Below the pieces are notes generated by a model that did not search any database, was not told the origin of the DNA, and saw only the letters and a list, made by a program, of their open reading frames with translations. From Fidelibacterota bacterium (GTDB lineage: Bacteria > Fidelibacterota > Marinisomatia > Marinisomatales > SCKK01), in NCBI GenBank assembly GCA_004124475.1, contig SCKK01000010.1, positions 16,418 through 80,417 on the forward strand: a DNA stretch of 64,000 nt. Reading direction: 5' to 3'. Shown here piece after piece: positions 37,467 through 46,418 of this stretch (its first letter is position 1; every line of letters starts with the position of its first letter). A program made the translations under genes and the position numbers.

Positions 37467-38561
37467 ATGAACAAAGCCAAGCGATATAACAATAAAAAAC
37501 TTGCTCTTAACCTAACCGGTACATTTTTAGGATGGGGTTTTTTATTTGTGATTGTGTATATGGGATGGTCATATACGTTTGAATTGTGGGCATACTCGGT
37601 GAGTTCGTCCACGTATGTTTCCCTTCTCATTTTTACCGTTATAATAGGAATCATTGAATGGGTGATTTTCTTTCCCTTATCATTTTATAACGGCTACATC
37701 CTGGAACACAAATACGAACTTTCCAACCAAACCCTGAAAAAGTATTTCTGGGAAAATATCAAAGGGTTAATGGTTGGGGTAGTTATTGGAGTACCCATAC
37801 TTGTTACTTTTTACTTCTTCCTTGAAACTTTTAAAGAAAACTGGTGGATTCCCGTGGGTATTTTTATGTTTGTATTAACCATCATTTTAGGAAGATTGGC
37901 ACCGGTCCTTATTTTTCCACTGTTTTACAAATTTGAACCAATCGAAGATGAAGAATTAGCCTTGCTAATAAAGAAACGGTGCAAGTCTGTGGGGATGAAA
38001 GTTGAGGGTATTTATCAGTTTGATATGAGCAAAAATACCAAAAAGGCTAACGCTGCTTTCACGGGGATTGGAAAATCAAAGCGAGTGATTTTGGGTGACA
38101 CACTGATTGATAATTTTATCACAGAGGAAATAGACGCAATCCTTGCACATGAGCTTGGTCACTTCAAACTGAATCACCTTTGGAAGATGATGATGTTTGG
38201 TACTTTACTCACTTTTTTAGGGCTTTGGATTGTATCCGTTATCTATTCAAAGTGGATAATATTTTTTGGTTTTTCGGATATTACACAGTTTGCAGCTTTA
38301 CCACTTCTCGGTTTAATCATGGGAATATACGGGTTTGTAACAGGACCTATTCAAAATAGTGTAAGCCGACATCATGAACGAGAGGCAGACCAATTTTCGA
38401 GAGAATTATTGGGAAATTCTAAGCAGATGATTGCAGCTCTGGAGAAATTAGCAGAACAAAATCTGGCAGATCGAGATCCACATCCGGTGGTGGAGTTTCT
38501 GTTTCACAGTCATCCGTCAATTAAACATAGAATAGAAAGACTTGAAATATTTACTGAATAA
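37467..38561 (+). CDS. M48-family membrane metalloprotease (Ste24-like)
   Basis: This 364-residue protein has several membrane segments (about 15-32, 50-72, 100-120, 128-150), then a cytoplasmic zinc-protease region. HELGHFKLNH (HELGH at 228-232) supplies the zinc ligands and catalytic glutamate, and HHEREADQFSREL supplies the third ligand. Membrane helices around 245-262 and 275-300 follow. The layout and length match Ste24/CAAX protease relatives rather than the shorter HtpX. In bacteria these enzymes act in membrane protein quality control. It stands alone downstream of the Nudix gene. Confidence 0.9.
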   Translation: MNKAKRYNNKKLALNLTGTFLGWGFLFVIVYMGWSYTFELWAYSVSSSTYVSLLIFTVIIGIIEWVIFFPLSFYNGYILEHKYELSNQTLKKYFWENIKGLMVGVVIGVPILVTFYFFLETFKENWWIPVGIFMFVLTIILGRLAPVLIFPLFYKFEPIEDEELALLIKKRCKSVGMKVEGIYQFDMSKNTKKANAAFTGIGKSKRVILGDTLIDNFITEEIDAILAHELGHFKLNHLWKMMMFGTLLTFLGLWIVSVIYSKWIIFFGFSDITQFAALPLLGLIMGIYGFVTGPIQNSVSRHHEREADQFSRELLGNSKQMIAALEKLAEQNLADRDPHPVVEFLFHSHPSIKHRIERLEIFTE

Positions 38562-38750
38562 TGAATAGTACAACGTCATGATCACTTTTTTTTAATGACA
38601 TTATTATTCGCACAATCTTTAAACTTTTCTGTAATATCCGAATATTTGTATTTCATGTTTCATCCCATTGTCCGAACCTTGAATTGCTTGATTTCCTGAT
38701 TCCCAAGATTCCATTAATCGTGTTCATCCTATAATCTGGTGAATCACGGT

Positions 38751-38804
38751 TCAGACATTCTTCACTTTCTCCAGTCGCTTCTGCACGAGCTCACATACCA
38801 GCCA
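38751..38804 (-). repeat. Left copy of 54-bp gene-tail repeat
   Basis: On the minus strand this reads WLVCELVQKRLEKVKNV then TGA. It matches WTVCELVQRRLEKARSV-stop at 40159-40212 in 12 of 17 residues, with most base changes in third positions or Lys/Arg exchanges. The pattern is that of related protein ends, not random sequence. I do not recognise the parent family. Confidence 0.55.
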
Positions 38805-38840
38805 TTTGCGAAGGAATAAATTCCTACGCTTAATCAAAAA

Positions 38841-38862
38841 AAGCCCTCTTAAGAGGACTGTT
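38841..38862 (-). terminator. Hairpin plus T-run after the 405-aa gene
   Basis: Read on the minus strand, gtcctc-ttaa-gagggc is followed by seven Ts. The stem has one G-T pair. It lies about 60 bases after the stop of the 405-aa gene, in the right orientation to end its transcript. Confidence 0.5.
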
Positions 38863-38919
38863 TCCGTGAACAGCGATTTATTATTTTCTTTACTAAATAC
38901 CAACCTGTTGTGGGGATAC

Positions 38920-40137
38920 TTACTTGCTGAGAGCGTCAAACACTAATTTGGGAATAGGACGACATGCGGTAGGATTAAGATAAACCTTGCTAAAATGTTT
39001 GAGAGTTTCGTCTTTCGAATCATAGTAAATCGTTCTGATGATATGCCCACTGATTTTCTTGTCTAGCACTTTCTCAATTTTTATGCGTAACCTCTGAAAG
39101 AAATGCTCATCCAGATTGTCGTATTTATGGAATTTCCACATCATATCGTGATAACGTGCAATGCAAATAATAAGCAAATTGATTTCTCCTTCTGGGAATG
39201 CTTTTAGTTTGCCTTTTCTTTTGTGATACAACTTTTTATACACATTGTTCTCTGTCTTATCAATTAGTATATTGTCATTTGGCATAGGGAATATCTCTGT
39301 TAAATACTCTTTTAAACGTATCGTGATCCAAAAATCGTAGTCTGTTGTTCCGGTTGGATAGGGGAAAGAACATGCTCCTTCTTCTCTTAATTGACTGATA
39401 ATATACTCTTTGTTTGTTTCGTCACCAAAAACTGGACCAACGGAACACCGATTTTTAAGGAATTGCCGAAATTTGTTAATGTATTCTTCTCGACCATCTC
39501 GATCATATGTCCTAAATGATTGAAAGCTAATATTAATATAACAATCAGGAAGAACTTCATTTTTTATACAATTATATAATTCTTTTTTCAGTTTTCTGTG
39601 GGTTCCTCGATACCCTAATTCAGATTGGGATACTATTTCGCCATATATGATTGCGCCTACTATGACAGCCTCAAAATCAATTGTAGTGGAATTCATTTTA
39701 TTGGGATCTACCTCTATTCCTCTAAGGCTACTTTTAGGGCCACCTTTTTCAACAACCCAATGCAATACATCTAACTCATTATATCTTTCCCAAAACTGGT
39801 TTTTATCTTTATTCTTAAGTTTCCACATTGATTTGTAAGTACTTCTGAAGGAAAGGCTTTTTTTCTCTGTTTCAGGTATTAGACATTCCAAGGATCCATC
39901 TAAGTTTGCAAGATATTGATAGTAAAGTCCTCCAGGATCTTCCAGGGCATCAGCCAACAATTCATCAAAAGGATTTATACTTCTTGGATCATAATCATTA
40001 CTGAGTGGGAGCAATTCATGGTCGATAAGATTGGAGATTACCTGTTGTACATTTTCCGTTTTGAAAAGGTCTACTATATTGGGAAAACTTTCCTCAAACT
40101 GTTTGAAATATGTCAATACTTTTTGATCACTGGACAT
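38920..40137 (-). CDS. Orphan 405-residue protein flanked by gene-tail repeats
   Basis: The protein (MSSDQKVLTYFKQFEESFPN ... VFDALSK) has no signal peptide or membrane segment and no motif I recognise. It is soluble and mixed alpha/beta, with charged C-terminal helices (LRIKIEKVLDKKISGHIIRT). It is AT-rich like the restriction gene at 4-8 kb. A 54-bp gene-tail repeat flanks it on both sides (38751-38804, 40159-40212), the right copy ending 21 bases before its ATG. Such a setting is common for accessory cargo such as restriction or defence genes, but nothing in the protein itself proves that. Confidence 0.65.
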   Translation of the reverse strand: MSSDQKVLTYFKQFEESFPNIVDLFKTENVQQVISNLIDHELLPLSNDYDPRSINPFDELLADALEDPGGLYYQYLANLDGSLECLIPETEKKSLSFRSTYKSMWKLKNKDKNQFWERYNELDVLHWVVEKGGPKSSLRGIEVDPNKMNSTTIDFEAVIVGAIIYGEIVSQSELGYRGTHRKLKKELYNCIKNEVLPDCYINISFQSFRTYDRDGREEYINKFRQFLKNRCSVGPVFGDETNKEYIISQLREEGACSFPYPTGTTDYDFWITIRLKEYLTEIFPMPNDNILIDKTENNVYKKLYHKRKGKLKAFPEGEINLLIICIARYHDMMWKFHKYDNLDEHFFQRLRIKIEKVLDKKISGHIIRTIYYDSKDETLKHFSKVYLNPTACRPIPKLVFDALSK

Positions 40138-40158
40138 GTTATTATCGGGAGGTAGTTT

Positions 40159-40212
40159 TCACACACTCCTCGCCTTCTCCAACCGCCTCTGTACCAACTC
40201 ACACACCGTCCA
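40159..40212 (-). repeat. Right copy of 54-bp gene-tail repeat, upstream of 405-aa gene
   Basis: On the minus strand this reads WTVCELVQRRLEKARSV then TGA. In the same frame the four preceding codons read MKVY, so a 21-codon open frame could be translated as a leader, or it is the end of a deleted gene. The rest of the 40138-40384 gap has no gene. Confidence 0.5.
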
Positions 40213-40384
40213 ATATACCTTCATTTATTCCATCAAAGTTAGCAGGCATTAAATAAAATCTCATTCATCATTAGATTCATTAGTCAATACAGATTATTCA
40301 TTATGCAAATCAGCTAAATCTGCGTCCGCCGGACCCTTTCGGATAATCGGTTTCCATCTTTGATCTTGACACTATTTACCCCCT

Positions 40385-41629
40385 TTACCCACTAATATAA
40401 TAAAGTTTTTCTCCGTCTTCGGCTTGTCTAAAAATCCCGTTTTCTCCGGTCCTTAACCAGCCATTTTTAAACACTTCCTGGGTAGCCTTCTCGGCATTGA
40501 GATATCCTTTCATCACGTTGTGGCCTCTGATGACAATCTCGCCAATTTCCCCTTCTGAAAGTGGTTCGCCCTTTGAATTGTGGATATCCAATTCGTTAGA
40601 ACGAAGAGGCGTACCGATACAAATGTCATGGTAATTCATGATGATTTTTTTGAATTCTTCACCATTCTTATAGATTGGAAACAATGTAGAAAAAGAAGTG
40701 GTTTCCGGTCGGCAGAATCCAGAGATGACTTGTATTTTAAACTCGTCATAAATTCGCAGAATAAGTTCTTGAGTGAGGTTTTGATGTGGACACACGATAA
40801 ACCGGAGATGAGTTAAATCCTTTTTCAATTTAGGTTGGGAGAGCTTTTTAGCTTCTGTAAAGATAATATGACCCTCATTTTGTTGTATTTGTTCAAATAA
40901 TTTCTCACTATTTTCAACTTGGCTTAACAAAACCGGACATCCTGTGTACAAAGCAGAAATGATGCAACCGACGATTCCGGATACTTCACTCAAAGGAATA
41001 TCACAGGTCAACAAACTCCCAGTTTCCAGTTTTAACCAATCGGCCATGGCCATTGAATTAACGAGGATATTGTAATGGGTGAGGGTAACTGCTATTAATT
41101 CTTCATTCATATCTAATTTGCCCACTATTATCACTTCATCATCCAATTTTGATTTTCTTTCGAGCTGGTAATCCTCGGAATATTGGGACAACAGGGTTTC
41201 CATCTCTCTCAGATCATCCGGGAATACTTTCTCAGCCCCTGAAAATTGGTGAACAGATTGGTTGGTAATAATCAATTCCTTTTGGTTTATCACTGCGGTT
41301 GCTCCAATCATCCATGTTGAGAAGAATTGAATCAAGGTTTGAATTGTATTCTGTGGATTAATCGCAACATGATCACCAAAAGAGATTCCTGCGGATTTGA
41401 GAAAATTTGCTCCTTGTGAAGATTTATTGAATAACCGATTGAATGATAAAACACCTCGGTCGCCATTAGAATCTAATTCGATGATGAATGGTTTATCCCC
41501 GTGCCATCTCATCTGAGAATCCAAAAGGGACCGGATACTTGGATAAGGAACCATGATTTCCGAGGGGGGAATCCCCCTTAAGCACTGGGCGGGAATTACT
41601 TTATCGTATATCGGGTGCTGAATATTCAA
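40385..41629 (-). CDS. ANL-superfamily (acyl-CoA synthetase-like) protein lacking the C-terminal lid
   Basis: This 414-residue protein follows the AMP-forming ligase fold (FNKSSQGANFLKSAGISFGD, VAINPQNTIQTLIQFFSTW, GEPLSEGEIGEIVIRGHNVM). It stops right after the hinge region (LRTGENGIFRQAEDGEKLYYISG), so the roughly 110-residue C-terminal domain with the catalytic lysine is absent. The A3 motif, normally TSGTTGxPKG before VxLTHxN, is replaced by DDEVIIVGKLDMNEELIAVTLTHYN. The aspartate of the GD hinge motif is Glu (TGEN). It is probably not a functional ligase; it may bind ligand or be decaying. hisC lies 27 bases upstream on the same strand. Confidence 0.75.
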   Translation of the reverse strand: MNIQHPIYDKVIPAQCLRGIPPSEIMVPYPSIRSLLDSQMRWHGDKPFIIELDSNGDRGVLSFNRLFNKSSQGANFLKSAGISFGDHVAINPQNTIQTLIQFFSTWMIGATAVINQKELIITNQSVHQFSGAEKVFPDDLREMETLLSQYSEDYQLERKSKLDDEVIIVGKLDMNEELIAVTLTHYNILVNSMAMADWLKLETGSLLTCDIPLSEVSGIVGCIISALYTGCPVLLSQVENSEKLFEQIQQNEGHIIFTEAKKLSQPKLKKDLTHLRFIVCPHQNLTQELILRIYDEFKIQVISGFCRPETTSFSTLFPIYKNGEEFKKIIMNYHDICIGTPLRSNELDIHNSKGEPLSEGEIGEIVIRGHNVMKGYLNAEKATQEVFKNGWLRTGENGIFRQAEDGEKLYYISG

Positions 41630-41656
41630 TATACGCGTACTTTTAGATCAAACAAG

Positions 41657-42748
41657 TCATCTTCTCAAAATTGTCCTTAAAGCATCAATGCATTGTTCAT
41701 TTTCTTTGTGCAACCCGATAGATATTCTGATACAATTAGGCTTGCCAAATGGCTCCAGATGACGTAGAATGATCCCCTTTTCTAATACTTTTTGACAAAC
41801 TGATTCGGCTTGGTGAATAGACTCCCAAATAGTGGTTACAAAATTGGCAGACGAGTACAGATAATGAATTCCCAGTTGATTTAAGGCTTGATAGAAATAC
41901 TTTAGTTCTTCATGAACGAGTTTTACCGTCTTATCCAAATGTTTTCTATCTTCTAAAGCAGCATAACCTGCAATCTGAGCAATCGATGAAGGCTCAAAAG
42001 GTGGTTTTACTTTCATAAGGTTTGTGATTAATTGATCATGAGCAAATCCATAACCTATCCGAAGACCAGCGAGTCCGTATGCTTTTGAAAAAGTTCGTAA
42101 CGTAATCACATTATCATACTTGTAGTGCATGGAATCAGGATAATCATCTAAATATTGCGCGAATTCGAAATAGGCTTCGTCAAGAATAATCAATACACGT
42201 TCAGGGACGTGGGCGTAGAATTCGTCAAATTCCTTCGTTGTGATGTATGTCCCCATGGGATTGTCCGGATTAGCAATGTAGATTATTTTTGTATATTCGT
42301 TAACACAGTCAGCCATAGCTTCAAGGTCATAACCATGGTTTTTCATGGGGATCCAATGAACCTTCCTTCTGCTTGCCCTGGCGAGTACCGTAAATCCGAT
42401 AAAAGAATTTGCTGCGGTAATAATCTCATCCTCCGGCAGTAAAAAGGTCCTCATAATAGTACCCATGATCCCTTCAGACCCCGCACCTATGACGACGTTT
42501 TCTAACTTCACATTAAATTTTTCAGCCAATTTCGTTCGCAGTTCAAATCCGCTTGCATCGGGGTAACGATGAGATGATGATAGGTTTTTTTCAATAGCCT
42601 GTATCGCAAGAGAAGAAGGACCTAAGGGATTTTCGTTGGAAGCAAGCTTGTAGATTTTTTCCAGACCCAACTCTCGCTGAACTTCTTTAATGGGTTTTCC
42701 CGGTTTATAGGGGGCTAATTCTTTAATGTTTTTTGGAACCAGAGGCAT
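41657..42748 (-). CDS. hisC: Histidinol-phosphate aminotransferase
   Basis: HisC converts imidazole-acetol phosphate to histidinol phosphate. The 363-residue fold-type I aminotransferase contains KLASNENPLGPS, the PLP-site aspartate in LIILDEAYFEFA, the Schiff-base lysine in LRTFSKAYGLAGLRIGY and CIRISIGLHKEN at the C-terminus. SNENPLGPS and SKAYGLAGLR are typical of HisC. No other his genes are nearby, and HisC-like proteins also act on aromatic amino acids, so the exact substrate is not certain. It precedes the truncated ANL gene. Confidence 0.85.
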   Translation of the reverse strand: MPLVPKNIKELAPYKPGKPIKEVQRELGLEKIYKLASNENPLGPSSLAIQAIEKNLSSSHRYPDASGFELRTKLAEKFNVKLENVVIGAGSEGIMGTIMRTFLLPEDEIITAANSFIGFTVLARASRRKVHWIPMKNHGYDLEAMADCVNEYTKIIYIANPDNPMGTYITTKEFDEFYAHVPERVLIILDEAYFEFAQYLDDYPDSMHYKYDNVITLRTFSKAYGLAGLRIGYGFAHDQLITNLMKVKPPFEPSSIAQIAGYAALEDRKHLDKTVKLVHEELKYFYQALNQLGIHYLYSSANFVTTIWESIHQAESVCQKVLEKGIILRHLEPFGKPNCIRISIGLHKENEQCIDALRTILRR

Positions 42749-42944
42749 TATTAATGACAGATTAATCCCTGTTTAAATTTAGATCTGATCGAGCCTGACG
42801 TGGTGAACATTTTCTTTTTTCTCATCGTAATCTTTGTTAAGATTCTCGCTGTTAATAACGTCAAATGTAGAGGATATAACTCACTATTAGACAATCTTAA
42901 TTCAGTAATTTACACCAAAGAATTTATTTACACAGGCAGGAAAT

Positions 42945-43916
42945 ATGAATAAAGACAATTGTGATTTTGGTTACACTATACTTGAAACCGTTGGTAACAC
43001 CCCCATTGTGAAATTTCAAAGGATTGGATCTAACTTGGATTGCCGGATGTTTGGAAAATGCGAGTTTATGAATCCAGGTGGCTCAGTGAAAGATCGTATT
43101 GGAGTTTGGATGATAGAGGAAGCTGAAAAAAGCGGTCGGATAAAACCAGGTGATACCCTGATTGAGCCCACCTCCGGCAATACGGGAATTGGTTTAGCGT
43201 TAGCGGCAGCTGTGAAAGGTTACCGACTGATCATCACAATGCCGGAAAAAATGAGTAAAGAAAAAGAAGTTGTTCTTCTGGCGCTAGGGGCAGAAATCGT
43301 CAGGACACCGACAGAAGCGCCTTCGGAGTCACCCGAGAGTCATATTGGTGTTGCCAAACAGTTGAGGGATGAATTACCCAATTCCCATATCCTGGATCAA
43401 TACACAAATCCGGCAAATACTGATGCTCACTTTATTGGGACTGCAAAGGAGATCCTCGATACATTTGGAGAAAAATTAAAAATGGTGGTAATAGGTGTAG
43501 GTACAGGCGGTACGATTACAGGAGTTGCCCAGCGGCTTAAAGAGGAACTCTCTGAGATTAATATTATTGGTGTCGACCCTTATGGTTCTATTTTGGGGGG
43601 AGGGACAGAAATTTTTCCTTACAAAGTGGAGGGAATCGGTTACGACTTTTTTCCTGAGGTACTGGATAATACACTGGTTGATAGATATGTCAAAGTGAAT
43701 GATAAAGATTCATTCCTGATGGCAAGGCGACTGATTCGTGAGGAGGGGTTGTTAGTAGGTGGTTCGTCCGGTTCAGCAGTATGGGCAGCGCTTCAGGTAG
43801 CATCGGAACTTGGTCAAGATGATGTTTGTCTCGTCATTCTGCCCGATTCTATCCGTAACTACTTATCAAAATTTGTGGATGATGACTGGATGAAGGAAAA
43901 AGGTTTTTTTAATTGA
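42945..43916 (+). CDS. Cystathionine beta-synthase, catalytic domain only
   Basis: A PLP fold-type II enzyme of 323 residues. [11 protein letters not shown] carries the PLP lysine (K49), [10 protein letters not shown] binds the substrate carboxylate and [10 protein letters not shown] the PLP phosphate. The segments [15 protein letters not shown] and [19 protein letters not shown] are characteristic of cystathionine beta-synthase rather than O-acetylserine sulfhydrylase. The C-terminal CBS (Bateman) domains are missing, so no AdoMet-type regulation is expected. It would join serine and homocysteine in transsulfuration. A cysteine synthase role remains possible. Confidence 0.82.
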   Translation: MNKDNCDFGYTILETVGNTPIVKFQRIGSNLDCRMFGKCEFMNPGGSVKDRIGVWMIEEAEKSGRIKPGDTLIEPTSGNTGIGLALAAAVKGYRLIITMPEKMSKEKEVVLLALGAEIVRTPTEAPSESPESHIGVAKQLRDELPNSHILDQYTNPANTDAHFIGTAKEILDTFGEKLKMVVIGVGTGGTITGVAQRLKEELSEINIIGVDPYGSILGGGTEIFPYKVEGIGYDFFPEVLDNTLVDRYVKVNDKDSFLMARRLIREEGLLVGGSSGSAVWAALQVASELGQDDVCLVILPDSIRNYLSKFVDDDWMKEKGFFN

Positions 43917-44050
43917 CGCCGCTAAGACACTAAGACTCAAAATTCAATAATGAACAATGAATAAAAAAGCGAATATGTTCGGATATCTTTTCAGATCGAA
44001 ATTTAATTTTCGATATTAGTTCACTATGTACCTTTGTGTCTTCGTGGCGA
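43915..44050. repeat. Degenerate inverted repeat after the CBS gene
   Basis: gacgccgctaagacactaag (43915-43934) is echoed inverted by ctttgtgtcttcgtggcga (44032-44050). An internal atcgaaat-ttaa-ttttcgat hairpin lies at 43995-44014. The ends resemble a common dispersed repeat type in bacterial genomes. No coding potential. Confidence 0.45.
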
Positions 44051-44099
44051 ATAATCCAGGTTAGAAAAACAAAAGGTTATTATCTTAGTGGAAACATAG

Positions 44100-44303
44100 C
44101 CTGTATCTTCTTCTGATGAACTACTAAATTTAGCTACAGAGGATTATGAATGTTTGTCAAAACTACAAATTGATAAAATCGAAAAAATTCCTTAAAAAGA
44201 GATAACTTTTTCAGACTTGGAAAAAATAATGATTCACAATAATATTTTGATAGATACTGATATTCTTTCAATAATTATGCAATATAATAAGTCCACATTT
44301 TAA
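44100..44303 (+). pseudogene. Remnant of a toxin-antitoxin pair (PIN/VapC-like)
   Basis: An open frame reading SSSDELLNLATEDYECLSKL and LQIDKIEKIP stops, then continues in frame KEITFSDLEKI, as in antitoxins that end with a FxDLE segment. It overlaps an ATG at 44229 that reads MIHNNILIDTDILSIIMQ, the first strand and catalytic Asp region of a PIN-domain toxin, but ends after 24 codons at 44303. Both genes are truncated, so no functional pair remains. Confidence 0.55.
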
Positions 44304-44350
44304 AATGCGCTATCTTATTTGGCTTTGCATGTTAAATTCACACCCTTAAC

Positions 44351-44827
44351 ATGAACGAAACCACAAAAAAACAAACACTTCGTATGATTGAAAATGGTGT
44401 TTTTGTGATCACAGCCAAGGCCTTTAATCGATGTTTTGGTTCTACGGTGACATGGTTGACTCAAACGTCTTTTAAACCCCCTTTAATTATAGTGGCGCTA
44501 AAAGTGGGATCAGGAATTTACAGTGCGGTAAAAGAGTCTCGATGCTTTGCTATTCATTTGCTATCTACAGAGCAAGAATCTTTTGCGGCTGATTTTTTCA
44601 AATCTTCAGAAAGTGACGACTTTCTCATCAATGGACATCCCTATAAATTGAGCGAAAAAGGTAACCCGCTTTTAGATGATCCCGTTTCAATCATTGAGTG
44701 TACGGTCAATAAAATTATCGAGGATGGAGATCATCATATTGTTGTTGGAGAGGTTGTAAATACCCAGGTTAAAGTAAAAACCTCTGTGCTCTCTTTAAGA
44801 GATACCAGCTGGACTTATGGAGGATAA
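44351..44827 (+). CDS. Flavin reductase-like (FMN-binding split barrel) protein
   Basis: The 158-residue protein follows the flavin-reductase-like/DIM6-NTAB fold. ENGVFVITAKAFNRCFGSTVTWLTQTSF is the FMN-phosphate contact region, PPLIIVALKVGSGIYSAVKESRCFAIHLLS follows, and HHIVVGEVVN near the C-terminus is typical. Members reduce flavins with NAD(P)H or hold FMN for a partner oxygenase. No partner enzyme is near. Length is usual (150-190). Specific role unknown. Confidence 0.8.
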   Translation: MNETTKKQTLRMIENGVFVITAKAFNRCFGSTVTWLTQTSFKPPLIIVALKVGSGIYSAVKESRCFAIHLLSTEQESFAADFFKSSESDDFLINGHPYKLSEKGNPLLDDPVSIIECTVNKIIEDGDHHIVVGEVVNTQVKVKTSVLSLRDTSWTYGG

Positions 44828-44910
44828 TGCGTTTTCAACCCTTGTATTATATGGAATGCCCCAATTTTCTGAAATATTCCCCGATATATCTCTCAACATT
44901 GATAAGCCCC

Positions 44911-44926
44911 TCCCGAAGCTTCGGGA
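44911..44926. repeat. Perfect palindrome tcccgaagcttcggga
   Basis: This 16-bp family A copy sits between the flavin reductase and metallo-hydrolase genes. A half copy of the cagctgacgga palindrome follows at 44990-45000. The gap 44828-45056 has no gene. Confidence 0.65.
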
Positions 44927-45056
44927 TAAATATGATTCTTTATAATCAAACACGTTAAATCACATTATCTAACGGGGCAAGCTATCAATCAGCTGACGGA
45001 CGGGACAAGAATTTGGCGACTAAAGGGATAAGTTGAGTAAAATAGAATAAATCTGT

Positions 45057-45902
45057 ATGAGAATTGGAAGATATCAGGTTCATTCACTTTTAACGAGTTA
45101 TTTTTCGTTGGATGGCGGTTCCATGTTTGGCTCGATTCCGAAAACGCTATGGGAAAAGAAAATCCAATCTGATGAAAAAAACAGAATTCCATTATGTACC
45201 CGCTCTCTATTTTTGGTGGATGATGATCGAAGGATTATTGTAGATACTGGGAATGGAGATAAGTGGGATGACAAGTACCGTGCAATTTATAATGTGGACA
45301 CTCAATCTGTAAATCTGGAATCTTCGTTAAACTCTTTAGGGTACAAAGTTGATGATATTACAGATATAATCTGTTCCCATCTCCATTTTGATCATGCCGG
45401 TGGGAACACGAAAATTGACGATCATGGTAAAGTTGTTCCAACATTTCCTTACGCGACTTATTGGATACAAAAAACAAACTTGGAATTAGCTAATCACTCA
45501 TCGGAAAAAGACCGGGCAAGTTATCTTTCTCACAATTGGGAAGTATTGGTGGAAAATGGAATGATAGAGTGTGTTGACGGAACTGAATCATATCTGCCTG
45601 ACATCGAAATATTTGTCTCAAACGGGCATACAACAGGTCAACAACACCTCATTTTGAGAGATGAAAAAACTACAATGTTCTTTGCAGGTGATCTATTCCC
45701 AACAATGGCTCATATTCCTATCCCGTGGGTAATGGCTTATGACCTTCGACCTCTTCAAACGATCCGGGAAAAAAAGTCTCTACTACAAAAGATTGTTAAA
45801 GAAGATTGGCTTGTCTTTTTTGAGCACGACCGGGAATGTGAAGCGGCGAATGTTAAATTTGATGGGAAATCATTTACAATAGGTCAAAAGTTCAAGATTT
45901 AG
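45057..45902 (+). CDS. Metallo-beta-lactamase-fold hydrolase
   Basis: The 281-residue protein has the metal site SHLHFDHAGG (HxHxDH), SNGHTTGQQHLIL for a further histidine, FAGDLFPTMAHI with the bridging aspartate, and a final histidine in FFEHDRECE. The start SLDGGSMFGSIPK and the RSLFLVDDDRRIIVDTGNG segment resemble the quorum-quenching lactonase/YtnP-like subgroup. The substrate is unknown. No operon partner is evident; the next gene is 153 bp away. Confidence 0.85.
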   Translation: MRIGRYQVHSLLTSYFSLDGGSMFGSIPKTLWEKKIQSDEKNRIPLCTRSLFLVDDDRRIIVDTGNGDKWDDKYRAIYNVDTQSVNLESSLNSLGYKVDDITDIICSHLHFDHAGGNTKIDDHGKVVPTFPYATYWIQKTNLELANHSSEKDRASYLSHNWEVLVENGMIECVDGTESYLPDIEIFVSNGHTTGQQHLILRDEKTTMFFAGDLFPTMAHIPIPWVMAYDLRPLQTIREKKSLLQKIVKEDWLVFFEHDRECEAANVKFDGKSFTIGQKFKI

Positions 45903-46055
45903 TAATAGTTCACCACCATAATGAAAAAGTAACATAAGAGTAACACCTAGCTAAAGCAGGGTGTTACTCTTATAGGAATATTTAACGTTACGAACAAAAA
46001 TTATTATCAAGAATCATTGCACGGTGAACTATTACTAAATTTGAAAAGGGGAAAT

Positions 46056-46418
46056 ATGGCTGAATTTGTAGTATATGTTAAAGATTTTGAATTAGGAACA
46101 AAGATTGCTGAGGTGGGAGCAGACTTGAATCGTGAAGTAATATTCCCTGATTCATTTCATTTTACTGAGGGCATAATTGGTGGAGAAACAGAACTGGTTA
46201 TTATAGACCTTGATGAAAATCAGAAAATTACTGAAGAGTTGATTTTAGAAATTCGTTCATCTCATCCTCGACTTCCGATTGTGGGATTTTTTTCAAGTGT
46301 ACAAAAACGCCGACACAAAAAAGTAAAAAATTTGGGTTGTACCTGGGTACTTCCACGTTCTTCATTTGTAAAAAACCTTCCTACATTGATCGAAAGGAGA
46401 ATGAAGCCGAATGATTGA
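46056..46418 (+). CDS. Small receiver-like (CheY-fold) protein
   Basis: I prefer the ATG at 46056, preceded by aaaagggg, giving 120 residues (MAEFVVYVKDFELGTKIAEV). The strand pattern, ELVIIDLDENQK at the position of the phospho-acceptor Asp, and LPIVGFFSSVQKRRHKKVKNLGCTWVLPRSSF at the C-terminal half fit a response-regulator receiver. The acidic pair of the first loop is reduced and the conserved Lys of the last loop reads Arg, so phosphorylation is doubtful. It overlaps nth by eight bases, an odd pairing. Confidence 0.6.
   Translation: MAEFVVYVKDFELGTKIAEVGADLNREVIFPDSFHFTEGIIGGETELVIIDLDENQKITEELILEIRSSHPRLPIVGFFSSVQKRRHKKVKNLGCTWVLPRSSFVKNLPTLIERRMKPND

Larger units (their letters stand above)
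38562..38919. other. Gap with gene-tail copy and terminator
   Basis: The gap between the convergent M48 and 405-aa genes contains a degraded protein-coding tail at 38751-38804 (described separately) and an apparent minus-strand terminator. Apart from these I see no gene. The aggaataaattcct hairpin (38812-38825) is a further small palindrome. Confidence 0.5.
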
